A program made the translations under genes and the position numbers. This document shows, piece after piece, positions 6,570 to 12,795 of a stretch of 12,795 nt of DNA. The notes below the pieces were generated by a model that searched no databases, was not told where the DNA came from, and saw nothing but the letters and a program-made list of their open reading frames with translations. Source of the stretch: Bacteroidales bacterium UBA3709. Its GTDB lineage: Bacteria > Bacteroidota > Bacteroidia > Bacteroidales > UBA932. Position 1 is the stretch's first letter, and each line of letters begins with the position of its first letter. The stretch spans positions 1-12,795 of the forward strand of contig DFIA01000095.1 in assembly GCA_002372015.1 (NCBI GenBank), in the 5' to 3' direction.

Positions 6570-7394
6570 ATGAGAAACAGACTAATTTTAGCGGCCATAT
6601 CTTTGCTATTCACTATGTCTGCAGCCGGGCAAGATTTGGTTATACTCCACACCAACGATACCCATAGCCAGATAGAACCTTTAAATACAGGGCCGTACAA
6701 AGGATTGGGAGGTATTGAACGCAGAGAAAAATATATCCAGCAAGTAAGGGCCGAACACAAAAATGTTATTCTGTTGGATGCCGGAGACTTTTCTCAGGGC
6801 ACTCCGTATTTTACTCTGTTCAAAGGCGATGTGGAGATAGAGCTCATGAATGCCCTGAAATATGATGCCGCTACTTTTGGAAATCACGAATTCGACAATG
6901 GTATAGAGGAACTTGCGCGAAGAATAAAGATGGCAGAATTTCCGATTGTAAATGCAAATTATACCACCAACAACACTCCCCTAAAAAACTTAGTGCCACC
7001 ATATACCATATTGGAAAGGGATGGTAAAAAAATTGGTATAATTGGTTTAAGCGTAAGACTTTCCGGCCTTGTGAGTCCGGAACACATTGAGAAAATGAAA
7101 TACAAGCATCCATACAAGATTGTAGATAAGCTTGCAACCAAGCTGAGAAAAAGCAAAAACTGCGACCTTGTAATTCTGCTAACACACTGCGGATTCTCAC
7201 AAGGCACACAGCAAAACCCATCCGATACCATGATTGCCCAAAATACTGAAGGAGTGGATATTATCATAGGAGGACACTCTCATACTTTTATAAAAGAGCC
7301 TGCCATAGTAGAAAGCAAAAATGGAAAGAAAGTAATGGTTGTACAGGCAGGCAGCAAGGGAGAAGAGGTTGGACGAATCGATATCTGGTTCTAA
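6570..7394 (+). CDS. Secreted 5'-nucleotidase-type metallophosphatase domain protein
   Basis: This is the catalytic, dimetal-binding N-terminal half of a 5'-nucleotidase/UDP-sugar hydrolase, here a free-standing protein of 274 residues. A signal peptide (1 to about 20, ending SAAG-Q) precedes the full calcineurin-like set of ligands: NDTH (Asp30, His32), AGD (Asp73), GNHEFD (Asn105, His106), LLTH (His206) and GGHSH (His236, His238). The protein ends right after the phosphoesterase fold (GRIDIWF), and nothing of the C-terminal domain follows. With the upstream protein it could reconstitute a periplasmic nucleotidase releasing nucleosides and phosphate for uptake. The stop codon interlocks with that of the opposing kinase gene (CTAA, 7391-7394). 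Confidence 0.92.
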   Translation: MRNRLILAAISLLFTMSAAGQDLVILHTNDTHSQIEPLNTGPYKGLGGIERREKYIQQVRAEHKNVILLDAGDFSQGTPYFTLFKGDVEIELMNALKYDAATFGNHEFDNGIEELARRIKMAEFPIVNANYTTNNTPLKNLVPPYTILERDGKKIGIIGLSVRLSGLVSPEHIEKMKYKHPYKIVDKLATKLRKSKNCDLVILLTHCGFSQGTQQNPSDTMIAQNTEGVDIIIGGHSHTFIKEPAIVESKNGKKVMVVQAGSKGEEVGRIDIWF

Positions 7395-8809
7395 GAAACC
7401 TGATAGCCAAGAGAATATAAGCTAAACTTAAAAACAATTCCCCCGCCGTCTCTTGGGAATGCCGCTATATTGCCCCTATGAAATATCACTGCATTCTTCA
7501 CAATGGCAAGGCCTAAGCCAGAGCCACCGGTTTTTCTTGTACGCCCCTTATCCACCCTATAGAATCTCTCAAATATCCTGTTCAACGATTCTTCCGGCAC
7601 GCCTCTTCCGCTGTCTGAAAAAGTAAAGTTGATTTTATAGCCTCCCTCGCCTGCCACCTGTTCAATACCGCCTGCAAGGGTAACTGTTATATTCTTCCCG
7701 CCATGCTCTATTGAATTATCTATCAGATTTTTGAACAGAGAATATATCAAATCATAACTGCCGTAGAGTTTAAGTTCACTGCTGAGCCTACATTCAAACG
7801 TTATATTGGAAGCTTCTAATTTATAGCCTATTTCTTCCAAAATGGCATCTATACACCTGCTGATATTCACCTCCGATAACCTATACAGTTGAGTAGAAGA
7901 ACCTTGCTCAGAAGCCTCATCTAACTTGTTGAGCGTTGCTACCTCTCCCACCAATTCAGAAAGTCTCACTGCTTGTGAGTATGCCTTTGAAACAAACTTA
8001 CGCATCTGTGGTTCAGGCATATCCTCCGAACTGATAATAGTTTCTAAATAAGCCCTGATTCCCGTCAGAGGTGTTTTTAACTCATGAGCTATATTATGGC
8101 TCAGCTGCTGCTTGTATCTCTTAGCCTCTTCTAACTGGCTGAAAGTAGAGGCGATTTCTCTCCCTACATCGCCGAACTCATCATTACCAAACTCTATATC
8201 AGATAAACTTTTGCTGTTATGCTTTATTGCAGATACCAATTCGCTATAGGTGCCCATAGGTTTTGATAATCGGCGAAGAATATAAATAAACGAGAAAATC
8301 AGAGCTATTAGCAATATCACAATAAGAATAAAATATGTATTGTCTTCTACCCGTGCAGGGCGGAGTATCTGAAACTTTGAGTAGGTTCTTATATAATAAC
8401 CGGCTATCTTCTTGGCAAAAAAAAGATACTCTGTATCTGGCTCCAAAACAGAAGCTCTCAATGCACTGCCTTCTCCGGAAACATAAGCATTTGCAATTTC
8501 TGTTGCAGAAGCTATATTGTCTGGTATAGATATATCTGCCTGCTTCGAATCGTATATAACATTCCCCAAAGTATCTGCCAAAGTAAACCCTATGCCCCTA
8601 CCCAAGATAAGAGTCTGAGCCTTCCTACCCATTGCCAAACTATCGGCAATCTGAGAAACAGCAGTTTTTAATTCTTGCTGTAATGTAGATATGCTGTAGC
8701 CTCGGCTTTGCCTGTAGGAATACAACACAAAGAACAAGACCAACAAAACCAGCAGAATCAGCAAGTAAATTACAAGCCTGTACCTATATTTCAACTTGAG
8801 TTTTTCCAT
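7391..8809 (-). CDS. Two-component sensor histidine kinase, PhoR-like
   Basis: This is a membrane sensor kinase for the response regulator encoded just upstream. From the ATG at 8809 it has 472 residues: membrane helix 1 (about 12-31), a periplasmic sensor region (about 32-157), helix 2 (about 159-178), a HAMP-like linker (179-230), then the kinase core. The H box is SHNIAHELKTPL with phospho-acceptor His242. The ATPase domain has the N box NLIDNSIEHG (Asn365), G1 DSGRGVP, F box FERFYRVD and G2 GGSGLGLAIVK. All key residues are present, so it should be active. The frame runs on to a TTG at 8842, but that would overlap the regulator; the ATG lies 8 nt after the regulator stop. The signal sensed is unknown. 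Confidence 0.94.
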   Translation of the reverse strand: MEKLKLKYRYRLVIYLLILLVLLVLFFVLYSYRQSRGYSISTLQQELKTAVSQIADSLAMGRKAQTLILGRGIGFTLADTLGNVIYDSKQADISIPDNIASATEIANAYVSGEGSALRASVLEPDTEYLFFAKKIAGYYIRTYSKFQILRPARVEDNTYFILIVILLIALIFSFIYILRRLSKPMGTYSELVSAIKHNSKSLSDIEFGNDEFGDVGREIASTFSQLEEAKRYKQQLSHNIAHELKTPLTGIRAYLETIISSEDMPEPQMRKFVSKAYSQAVRLSELVGEVATLNKLDEASEQGSSTQLYRLSEVNISRCIDAILEEIGYKLEASNITFECRLSSELKLYGSYDLIYSLFKNLIDNSIEHGGKNITVTLAGGIEQVAGEGGYKINFTFSDSGRGVPEESLNRIFERFYRVDKGRTRKTGGSGLGLAIVKNAVIFHRGNIAAFPRDGGGIVFKFSLYSLGYQVS

Positions 8810-8817
8810 CTGTCTGA

Positions 8818-9603
8818 CTAAAGAACAGAAGCCTGTAAACAATATCCGAATCCAGATCTGTTATGAATAAGATTTTGAGCCTTGCCTAACTTCTTGCGCA
8901 ACCTTGCAATATGCACATCTACCGTTCTTTGCAAAACCAATGTATCGCCTTTCCAGACGCTTTTCAATATTTCCTCTCTGGAGAACAGCTTTCCGGCTCC
9001 TTTAGCCAAGAGCAAAAGAATTTCCATTTCTTTTTTTGTTAGGTAAACCTCCTCATTCTCCACAAACACCTGATTGGCCGATACTTCTATAACTAAACAT
9101 CCAAAATCAAAACGATCTGCACCCTGCGCTGGCAGTTCTGCCTGTGTTGCCACATCTTCTTTGATTCCTACGCTCCGCCATTCTGGAGCTACAGCCGAGT
9201 TTTCTTTTCGCCTATACATACTGCTTCTGGCCAACACTGCCCCTACTCGTGCCACCACCTGATTTACAGAAAAAGGCTTTGATATGTAATCGTCGCAGCC
9301 TATATTAAAACCTTTAAGCACATCTTCTTCTGTATCTAAAGCAGTAATAAAAATTATAGGAATATTGTTTTTGTAATCTTCTCTCAGCAATTTAGCTAAA
9401 CTAAGACCGCTTATGCCTCCAAGCATTATATCCAAAAGAATAAGATCATACTTCTCAGAAGATAAGACAGATAAAGCTTCTTCGGAGCTCAGAACGGTTT
9501 TTACATCATAACCCGCTTTTTCGAGATTGTATTGCAGTATTTCGCAAATATCCTCCTCATCATCTACAATGAGTATATTGGCTTTTCTTGTAATATCGCC
9601 CAT
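8818..9603 (-). CDS. Two-component response regulator, OmpR/PhoB family
   Basis: This is a DNA-binding response regulator paired with the kinase 8 nt downstream. From the ATG at 9603 it has 261 residues. The receiver domain (about 8-126) has the acidic pair Asp14/Asp15, phospho-acceptor Asp58 (LLLDIML), Thr87 and Lys109 (SKPF). The winged-helix domain (about 164-258) has LTKKEMEILLLL, the recognition region TVDVHIARLRKKLG, and the wing around RSGFGYCL. The linker between them (about 127-163) is long and poorly structured for this family. A TTG start at 9627 would be in frame, but the ATG gives the normal receiver start. Targets are unknown; neither membership of the phosphate regulon nor autoregulation can be shown here. 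Confidence 0.94.
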   Translation of the reverse strand: MGDITRKANILIVDDEEDICEILQYNLEKAGYDVKTVLSSEEALSVLSSEKYDLILLDIMLGGISGLSLAKLLREDYKNNIPIIFITALDTEEDVLKGFNIGCDDYISKPFSVNQVVARVGAVLARSSMYRRKENSAVAPEWRSVGIKEDVATQAELPAQGADRFDFGCLVIEVSANQVFVENEEVYLTKKEMEILLLLAKGAGKLFSREEILKSVWKGDTLVLQRTVDVHIARLRKKLGKAQNLIHNRSGFGYCLQASVL

Positions 9604-9619
9604 AACGCAGCATCCTTTA

Positions 9620-9651
9620 TTTGACAAAAGTACGCAATTTTATTAACTTCG
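9620..9651 (+). promoter_or_regulatory. Possible folE promoter
   Basis: TTTG at 9620-9623, a 20-nt spacer and TAACTTCG at 9644-9651 resemble the Bacteroidetes consensus with one mismatch in the -7 box. It lies 31 bp before the folE ATG at 9683. Confidence 0.45.
9625..9632 (-). promoter_or_regulatory. Possible -7 element for the response regulator/kinase operon
   Basis: Read on the minus strand this is TACTTTTG, a full match to TAnnTTTG, 21 bp before the regulator ATG at 9603. No clear TTTG or TTG lies about 18-21 nt further upstream, so the promoter may be weak or need an activator. It directly abuts the possible -33 element of folE. Confidence 0.45.
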
Positions 9652-9682
9652 TGCCCTAATAAAACAAGATGATGTTTATAGC

Positions 9683-10282
9683 ATGAGTTACAAGAAGAAA
9701 GATTTGTTTACTCCAGAAACTACTCAACAGTTGGGGGAGCATTATAAAGAAATCCTAAGACTATTAGGAGAAAATACGGCAAGAGAAGGTTTGCTCAAAA
9801 CTCCCGAAAGAGTAGCCAAGAGTATGCAGTTTCTCACACACGGTTATCAGACAGATCCTGTTGCCATACTAAAAGGAGCCATGTTCAAAGAAGAATATCA
9901 GCAAATGGTTATCGTAAAAGACATAGAGCTATACTCGCTGTGTGAACATCATCTGCTTCCATTTTACGGAAAAGCCCATGTTGCCTACATCCCTAACGGA
10001 TACATTACAGGACTTAGCAAAATTCCAAGGGTTGTAGATGCCTTTGCACGTCGGCTGCAAGTTCAAGAGAGATTAACGGTACAGATAAGAGACTGCATTC
10101 AAAAAACTCTTAAACCGCTGGGAGTGGCTGTTGTTATAGAAGCAGCCCACATGTGCATGCAAATCAGAGGAGTACAAAAACAAAACTCAGTTACCACCAC
10201 CTCTGCATTTACAGGAGCCTTCCTTAATAATCGCAAAACCAGAGAAGAATTTTTAGGGCTGATAGGAACATCGCTCCATTAG
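9683..10282 (+). CDS. folE: GTP cyclohydrolase I
   Basis: This enzyme converts GTP to 7,8-dihydroneopterin triphosphate, the first step of tetrahydrofolate (and queuosine) synthesis, in the cytoplasm as a homodecamer in known family members. The 199-residue length suits a compact bacterial FolE. Zinc ligands are seen as Cys87 and His90 in SLCEHHLLPFYG (85-96) and Cys158 in AAHMCMQIRG. His89 and His156 match catalytic histidines of the E. coli enzyme. Other hallmarks are LLKTPERVAKS (37-47), the segment from 125 (QVQERLTVQI) and SVTTTSAFTGAF (169-180). It stands just after the divergent promoter region and heads the run of cofactor genes. The start follows the normal FolE N terminus. Confidence 0.97.
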   Translation: MSYKKKDLFTPETTQQLGEHYKEILRLLGENTAREGLLKTPERVAKSMQFLTHGYQTDPVAILKGAMFKEEYQQMVIVKDIELYSLCEHHLLPFYGKAHVAYIPNGYITGLSKIPRVVDAFARRLQVQERLTVQIRDCIQKTLKPLGVAVVIEAAHMCMQIRGVQKQNSVTTTSAFTGAFLNNRKTREEFLGLIGTSLH

Positions 10283-10325
10283 AATAAGCTATAAAAACAC
10301 ATCGAGATAAACATAAAAACGGTTC

Positions 10326-11033
10326 ATGAGAATTTTAATTTGCGCTGCAGAACAAGAAGAGTTGGATTGTGCTATTCAGGCTCTTAGGCTATATGAAAGC
10401 AAGATTGCGGGAAAAGCTCAGATAGATTTCATGCTTACTGGCATTGGAATAGCATCTACCTGCTACAGAATAACAAAAAAGTTAGTAGAAGCAGAGGCAG
10501 AAGGAAGAAAATACTCTCTTGCCATCAACATAGGAATTGCCGGCAGTTTTGATTTGGAGAAGTTTCCTATTGGCAGTGCTGCACTTGTAGAAAAAGAATA
10601 TTTCGGAGACTTGGGCTTTATGACAGCCTCTGGTTTCCTAACCTTATTCGACTCTAAAACATTAGATTCCAACCTATTCCCATTCAAAGACGGAGCCTTG
10701 GAAATGCTACCGCTTTCGGAGTATTTCAACAATATAGCATCCACCTACAAAAGAGCAACAGGAGTTACGGTGCAAACAGTTTCTGGCAACAGCCAAATGT
10801 TTAACAACCTCGTAAACAGATACTCAGCCCAACTAGAAAGCATGGAGGGTGCAGCATTCTTCTATATTTGCCTCAACGAATATGTGCAGTTTATGGAGCT
10901 AAGAAGCATATCCAACAAGGTTGGAGAATCCGATGTTTCTAAGTGGGATACACCTAAAGCCTTAGAGGCCCTAAAAGAAGCATGTAAAGAATTCTTCAGA
11001 CAATTTACGGAAAACCAGTATATAAATCATTAA
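10326..11033 (+). CDS. mqnB: Futalosine hydrolase-like nucleosidase
   Basis: This is a nucleoside-phosphorylase-fold protein of the MTA/SAH nucleosidase type; the best fit is futalosine hydrolase, which cleaves futalosine to dehypoxanthine futalosine in the alternative menaquinone pathway. Supporting sequence: ILICAAEQEELD (3-14), LAINIGIAGSFD (65-76), QLESMEGAAFFYIC (169-182) holding the Met-Glu ribose-binding pair, and RSISNKVGESDVSKWD (193-208) with the NxVGE-D signature. The 235-residue length fits MqnB. The D...W segment and divergence elsewhere argue against plain MTA/SAH nucleosidase, but that remains the main alternative. The other mqn genes are not in this window, so the pathway assignment depends on the rest of the genome. 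It starts 43 nt after folE. Confidence 0.8.
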   Translation: MRILICAAEQEELDCAIQALRLYESKIAGKAQIDFMLTGIGIASTCYRITKKLVEAEAEGRKYSLAINIGIAGSFDLEKFPIGSAALVEKEYFGDLGFMTASGFLTLFDSKTLDSNLFPFKDGALEMLPLSEYFNNIASTYKRATGVTVQTVSGNSQMFNNLVNRYSAQLESMEGAAFFYICLNEYVQFMELRSISNKVGESDVSKWDTPKALEALKEACKEFFRQFTENQYINH

Positions 11034-11046
11034 GCTACACTAAGCT

Positions 11047-11763
11047 ATGGATAACATACAGAATACTGCAGAAGAAGTTATCAGAATAGAAAACCTTACC
11101 AAACGATACATCTTAGGCACACAACAGGTAAATGCCTTAGATGGAGTATCTCTGTCTATAAAAAGAAATGATTACCTGGCAATTATGGGGCCTTCTGGGA
11201 GTGGTAAATCTACCATGATGAATATTCTCGGTTGCCTTGATACCCCAACCAGCGGCAAATATATACTCGGTGGCACAGATGTAAGTCAGATGGAAGATGG
11301 CGAATTGGCAGATGTAAGAAACAAGCAGATTGGATTTGTATTCCAGTCTTTCAATCTACTGCCAAGATACAGTGCATTGGAAAATGTAGCCCTCCCACTA
11401 ATCTATTGCGGAACCCCAGAAAAAGAAAGAATAGAGTTGGCTTCCAATGCATTGGAAACAGTTGGTCTGTCAGACAGAAAAAATCATAAGCCAAGCGAAC
11501 TTTCTGGAGGTCAAAGACAAAGAGTAGCCATAGCCAGAGCTATAATAAACAATCCTACAATCATACTTGCAGATGAGCCCACAGGAAACTTAGATACAAA
11601 AACAAGTATCGAGATAATGAATATCTTTGAAAAAATACATCAGCAAGGCAATACTATTATTTTAGTTACTCACGAAGAAGACATATCACGTTTTGCACGC
11701 AGAATAGTACGCCTCAGAGACGGCAAAATAGAAAGCGATACACAAAACGATAAAAATCAATAA
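11047..11763 (+). CDS. ABC transporter ATP-binding protein, MacB/LolD type
   Basis: This is an ATPase subunit of the MacB/LolD/SalX family, which drives mechanotransmission-type transporters that extract lipoproteins or expel peptides and drugs from the inner membrane. All motifs are intact: Walker A GPSGSGKST (48-56, Lys54), Q-loop Gln100 in GFVFQSFNLLPR, signature LSGGQRQRVAIARA (152-165), Walker B IILADEPTGNLD (172-183) with Glu177, and switch His209 in VTHE. The Lys/Asp-rich tail is typical. No permease gene is next to it, so the partner must be encoded elsewhere; LolD cannot be told from MacB-type on this evidence. It follows mqnB by 13 nt and precedes the adenosyltransferase by 24 nt. 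Confidence 0.92.
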   Translation: MDNIQNTAEEVIRIENLTKRYILGTQQVNALDGVSLSIKRNDYLAIMGPSGSGKSTMMNILGCLDTPTSGKYILGGTDVSQMEDGELADVRNKQIGFVFQSFNLLPRYSALENVALPLIYCGTPEKERIELASNALETVGLSDRKNHKPSELSGGQRQRVAIARAIINNPTIILADEPTGNLDTKTSIEIMNIFEKIHQQGNTIILVTHEEDISRFARRIVRLRDGKIESDTQNDKNQ

Positions 11764-11769
11764 GGAGGT
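11761..11769 (+). promoter_or_regulatory. Consensus Shine-Dalgarno sequence at unusual distance
   Basis: TAAGGAGGT, a full anti-16S match, begins with the stop codon of the ABC ATPase gene and ends 18 nt before the ATG at 11788. That spacing is too long for efficient normal use, and no in-frame ATG, GTG or TTG lies closer. It is the only such match seen in front of a gene here. Confidence 0.4.
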
Positions 11770-11787
11770 TCTAAATATACAGGCATT

Positions 11788-12369
11788 ATGAAGATTTACA
11801 CAAAGACAGGAGATCAGGGAACAACATCTTTGGTTGGCGGAAAGAGAGTTTTTAAAAACGACCCAAGAGTGGAAGCATACGGAGAGGCAGATGAACTCAT
11901 ATCTTATATTGGCCTCATAATTGCCCAAAGCGAAAACCCTGCAAATAATTCAAAAACAGCCGTTAAGATTCGTAAAGATCTGTTAGAGATACAAAAAGTG
12001 CTGATGAATATCTCTGCCATTTTGGCCATGCCGGAAGAGGGAACCGGCAAGCAGATAACACCACTGGAAGATACTGAATTGGATTTTTTAGAAAAGGGAA
12101 TAGATGCTATGACAGGCCAGATACCTCCTCTACATTCCTTTGTAATACCAGGGGGGCCTATTCAGGCAGCTACATGCCATGTTGCAAGATGCGTTTGCAG
12201 AAGAGTAGAAAGACGCTGCATTAACATTCACTCTACAGACGAGAGTTTGGAGCAAAATCTTGCCAAGAGCAAAAAGTACCTTAACAGGCTATCTGATTAT
12301 CTGTTTACTTTGGCACGATTTTTCTGTACAATCACCAATACACCCGAAGAATTTTGGCTCCCACAATAG
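11788..12369 (+). CDS. Cob(I)yrinic acid a,c-diamide / cob(I)alamin adenosyltransferase, PduO type
   Basis: This enzyme transfers the adenosyl group of ATP to the cobalt of reduced corrinoid, making adenosylcobalamin. The 193-residue protein covers a full PduO-type ATR domain, a trimeric helical bundle in known members. Diagnostic stretches are TKTGDQGTTSL (5-15, ATP binding), RVEAYGEADEL (27-37), HSFVIPGG (116-123), ARCVCRRVERR (133-143) and YLNRLSDYLFTLARF (164-178), including the Arg and Asn positions that contact ATP. It is unrelated to the CobA/BtuR type. No cobalamin riboswitch is present in the 24-nt gap upstream, so it is probably read through from the ABC ATPase gene. Confidence 0.95.
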   Translation: MKIYTKTGDQGTTSLVGGKRVFKNDPRVEAYGEADELISYIGLIIAQSENPANNSKTAVKIRKDLLEIQKVLMNISAILAMPEEGTGKQITPLEDTELDFLEKGIDAMTGQIPPLHSFVIPGGPIQAATCHVARCVCRRVERRCINIHSTDESLEQNLAKSKKYLNRLSDYLFTLARFFCTITNTPEEFWLPQ

Positions 12370-12374
12370 AAAAG

Positions 12375-12403
12375 TTGTAGATTAGAAAATAGTATTATAT
12401 TTG
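12375..12403 (+). promoter_or_regulatory. Bacteroidetes-type promoter for the DUF2795 gene
   Basis: TTG at 12375-12377, an 18-nt spacer and TATATTTG at 12396-12403 match the lineage consensus, with the same -7 octamer and spacing as the promoter at 3203-3232. The leader to the ATG at 12467 would be about 55-60 nt. Confidence 0.75.
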
Positions 12404-12466
12404 CAGCCTATTTGCGGAAGGCAGATTTGAAACAGTCTTTATTCACTTAGGTTAATTGGTAAGAAA

Positions 12467-12688
12467 ATGTATTGGACTTTAGAACTGGCATCCAAACTTG
12501 AAGATGCACCTTGGCCAGCTACAAAGAGCGAACTATTAGACTATGCAGTCCGTTCTGGTGCTCCTGATGAGGTTATCGAAAACCTTAACGACATTGAAGA
12601 CGAAGAAGAGGTCTTTGACAGCATAGAAGATCTGTGGCCAGACTACCCTAGCAAGGAAGACTTTTTCTTTAACGAGGATGAGTATTAA
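12467..12688 (+). CDS. Small acidic DUF2795 protein
   Basis: This is a 73-residue protein that I recognise as the Bacteroidetes form of DUF2795, a family without a known function. The sequence opens MYWTLELASKLEDAPWPATK, continues with SELLDYAVRSGAPDEVIENL, and ends in a strongly acidic tail rich in Glu, Asp, Phe and Trp. The central helix-turn region resembles small domains that pack against a partner, but no DNA-binding or catalytic residues can be named. It has no signal peptide or membrane helix. It is a single-gene transcription unit: its own promoter lies 64 bp upstream of the ATG and a strong hairpin terminator follows. That independence suggests a well-expressed, separately controlled protein. 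Confidence 0.9.
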   Translation: MYWTLELASKLEDAPWPATKSELLDYAVRSGAPDEVIENLNDIEDEEEVFDSIEDLWPDYPSKEDFFFNEDEY

Positions 12689-12714
12689 TAGGCTCTAAGC
12701 CTAAAAGATTTAAT

Positions 12715-12761
12715 ACCAGCGAGATAAGCAAATTTTATTTGTTTGTCTCGCTGGTGCTTTT
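12715..12761 (+). terminator. Strong intrinsic terminator
   Basis: ACCAGCGAGA (12715-12724) pairs perfectly with TCTCGCTGGT (12746-12755). The intervening bases continue the stem: TAAG with TTTG (two A-T and two G-T pairs) and CAAAT with ATTTG, leaving a 3-nt TTT loop. The whole is a 19-bp stem, followed by GC and TTTT (12758-12761). It begins 26 nt after the DUF2795 stop. Confidence 0.85.
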
Positions 12762-12795
12762 ATTGTCTTACATAGTTTGTGCTAAATCTTGGCTT

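Noticed and set aside
5674..7394. A single 5'-nucleotidase gene broken by frameshift
   Set aside because: The domain order is reversed relative to the fused enzyme and both halves have their own signal peptides, so this is two genes, not one broken gene.
8810..8842. TTG start extending the histidine kinase into the regulator gene
   Set aside because: The ATG at 8809 lies 8 nt after the regulator stop and gives the expected short cytoplasmic N terminus before the first membrane helix.
9604..9627. TTG start extending the response regulator
   Set aside because: It would begin within the -7-like element; the ATG at 9603 gives a standard receiver-domain start.
11764..11787. Cobalamin riboswitch upstream of the adenosyltransferase
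   Set aside because: The gap is only 24 nt, far too short for the element, and no B12-box-like sequence is seen.

Overview
The window looks like an ordinary chromosomal segment of a low-GC Bacteroidetes, probably Bacteroidales. The signs are: a DUF2795 protein of the Bacteroidetes type; promoter elements of the Bacteroidetes form (TTG or TTTG, about 18-20 nt, then TAnnTTTG) at 3203-3232 and 12375-12403; an almost complete lack of Shine-Dalgarno sequences in front of genes; a membrane-anchored helix-hairpin-helix protein of Bacteroidetes type; and a 5'-nucleotidase split into two separately secreted domains. No tRNA, rRNA, CRISPR array, transposase or phage gene was seen.

Layout. (1) 1-122 is a leader with a 20-bp dyad-containing sequence repeated 69 bp apart and an inverted repeat between the copies. 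(2) 123-3055 is a tightly packed plus-strand group: a very acidic repeat protein of unknown function, the 16S rRNA methyltransferase rsmI, and an inner-membrane-anchored helix-hairpin-helix protein carrying an Asn/Gln/Thr-rich tandem repeat. (3) 3056-3271 is gene-free and ends in a clear promoter. (4) 3272-7394 holds a NatA/NatB-like ABC exporter pair followed by two secreted proteins, the substrate-binding (C-terminal) and the metallophosphatase (N-terminal) halves of a 5'-nucleotidase, in an order opposite to that of the fused enzyme. (5) 7391-9603, minus strand, is an OmpR/PhoB-type response regulator and its histidine kinase; the kinase stop codon interlocks with that of the metallophosphatase. 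(6) 9683-12369, plus strand, is folE (GTP cyclohydrolase I), a futalosine hydrolase-like gene (mqnB), a MacB/LolD-type ABC ATPase without a permease nearby, and a PduO-type cob(I)alamin adenosyltransferase. (7) 12467-12688 is a small acidic DUF2795 protein with its own promoter and a strong terminator.

Functional themes are RNA modification, export, periplasmic nucleotide salvage, two-component signalling and cofactor metabolism (tetrahydrofolate/pterin, menaquinone, adenosylcobalamin). I see no defence island or mobile system. The least explained parts are the acidic repeat protein with its duplicated dyad leader, and the N/Q/T-repeat insertion in the DNA-binding-like HhH protein. Both carry imperfect in-frame tandem repeats that look prone to length change.
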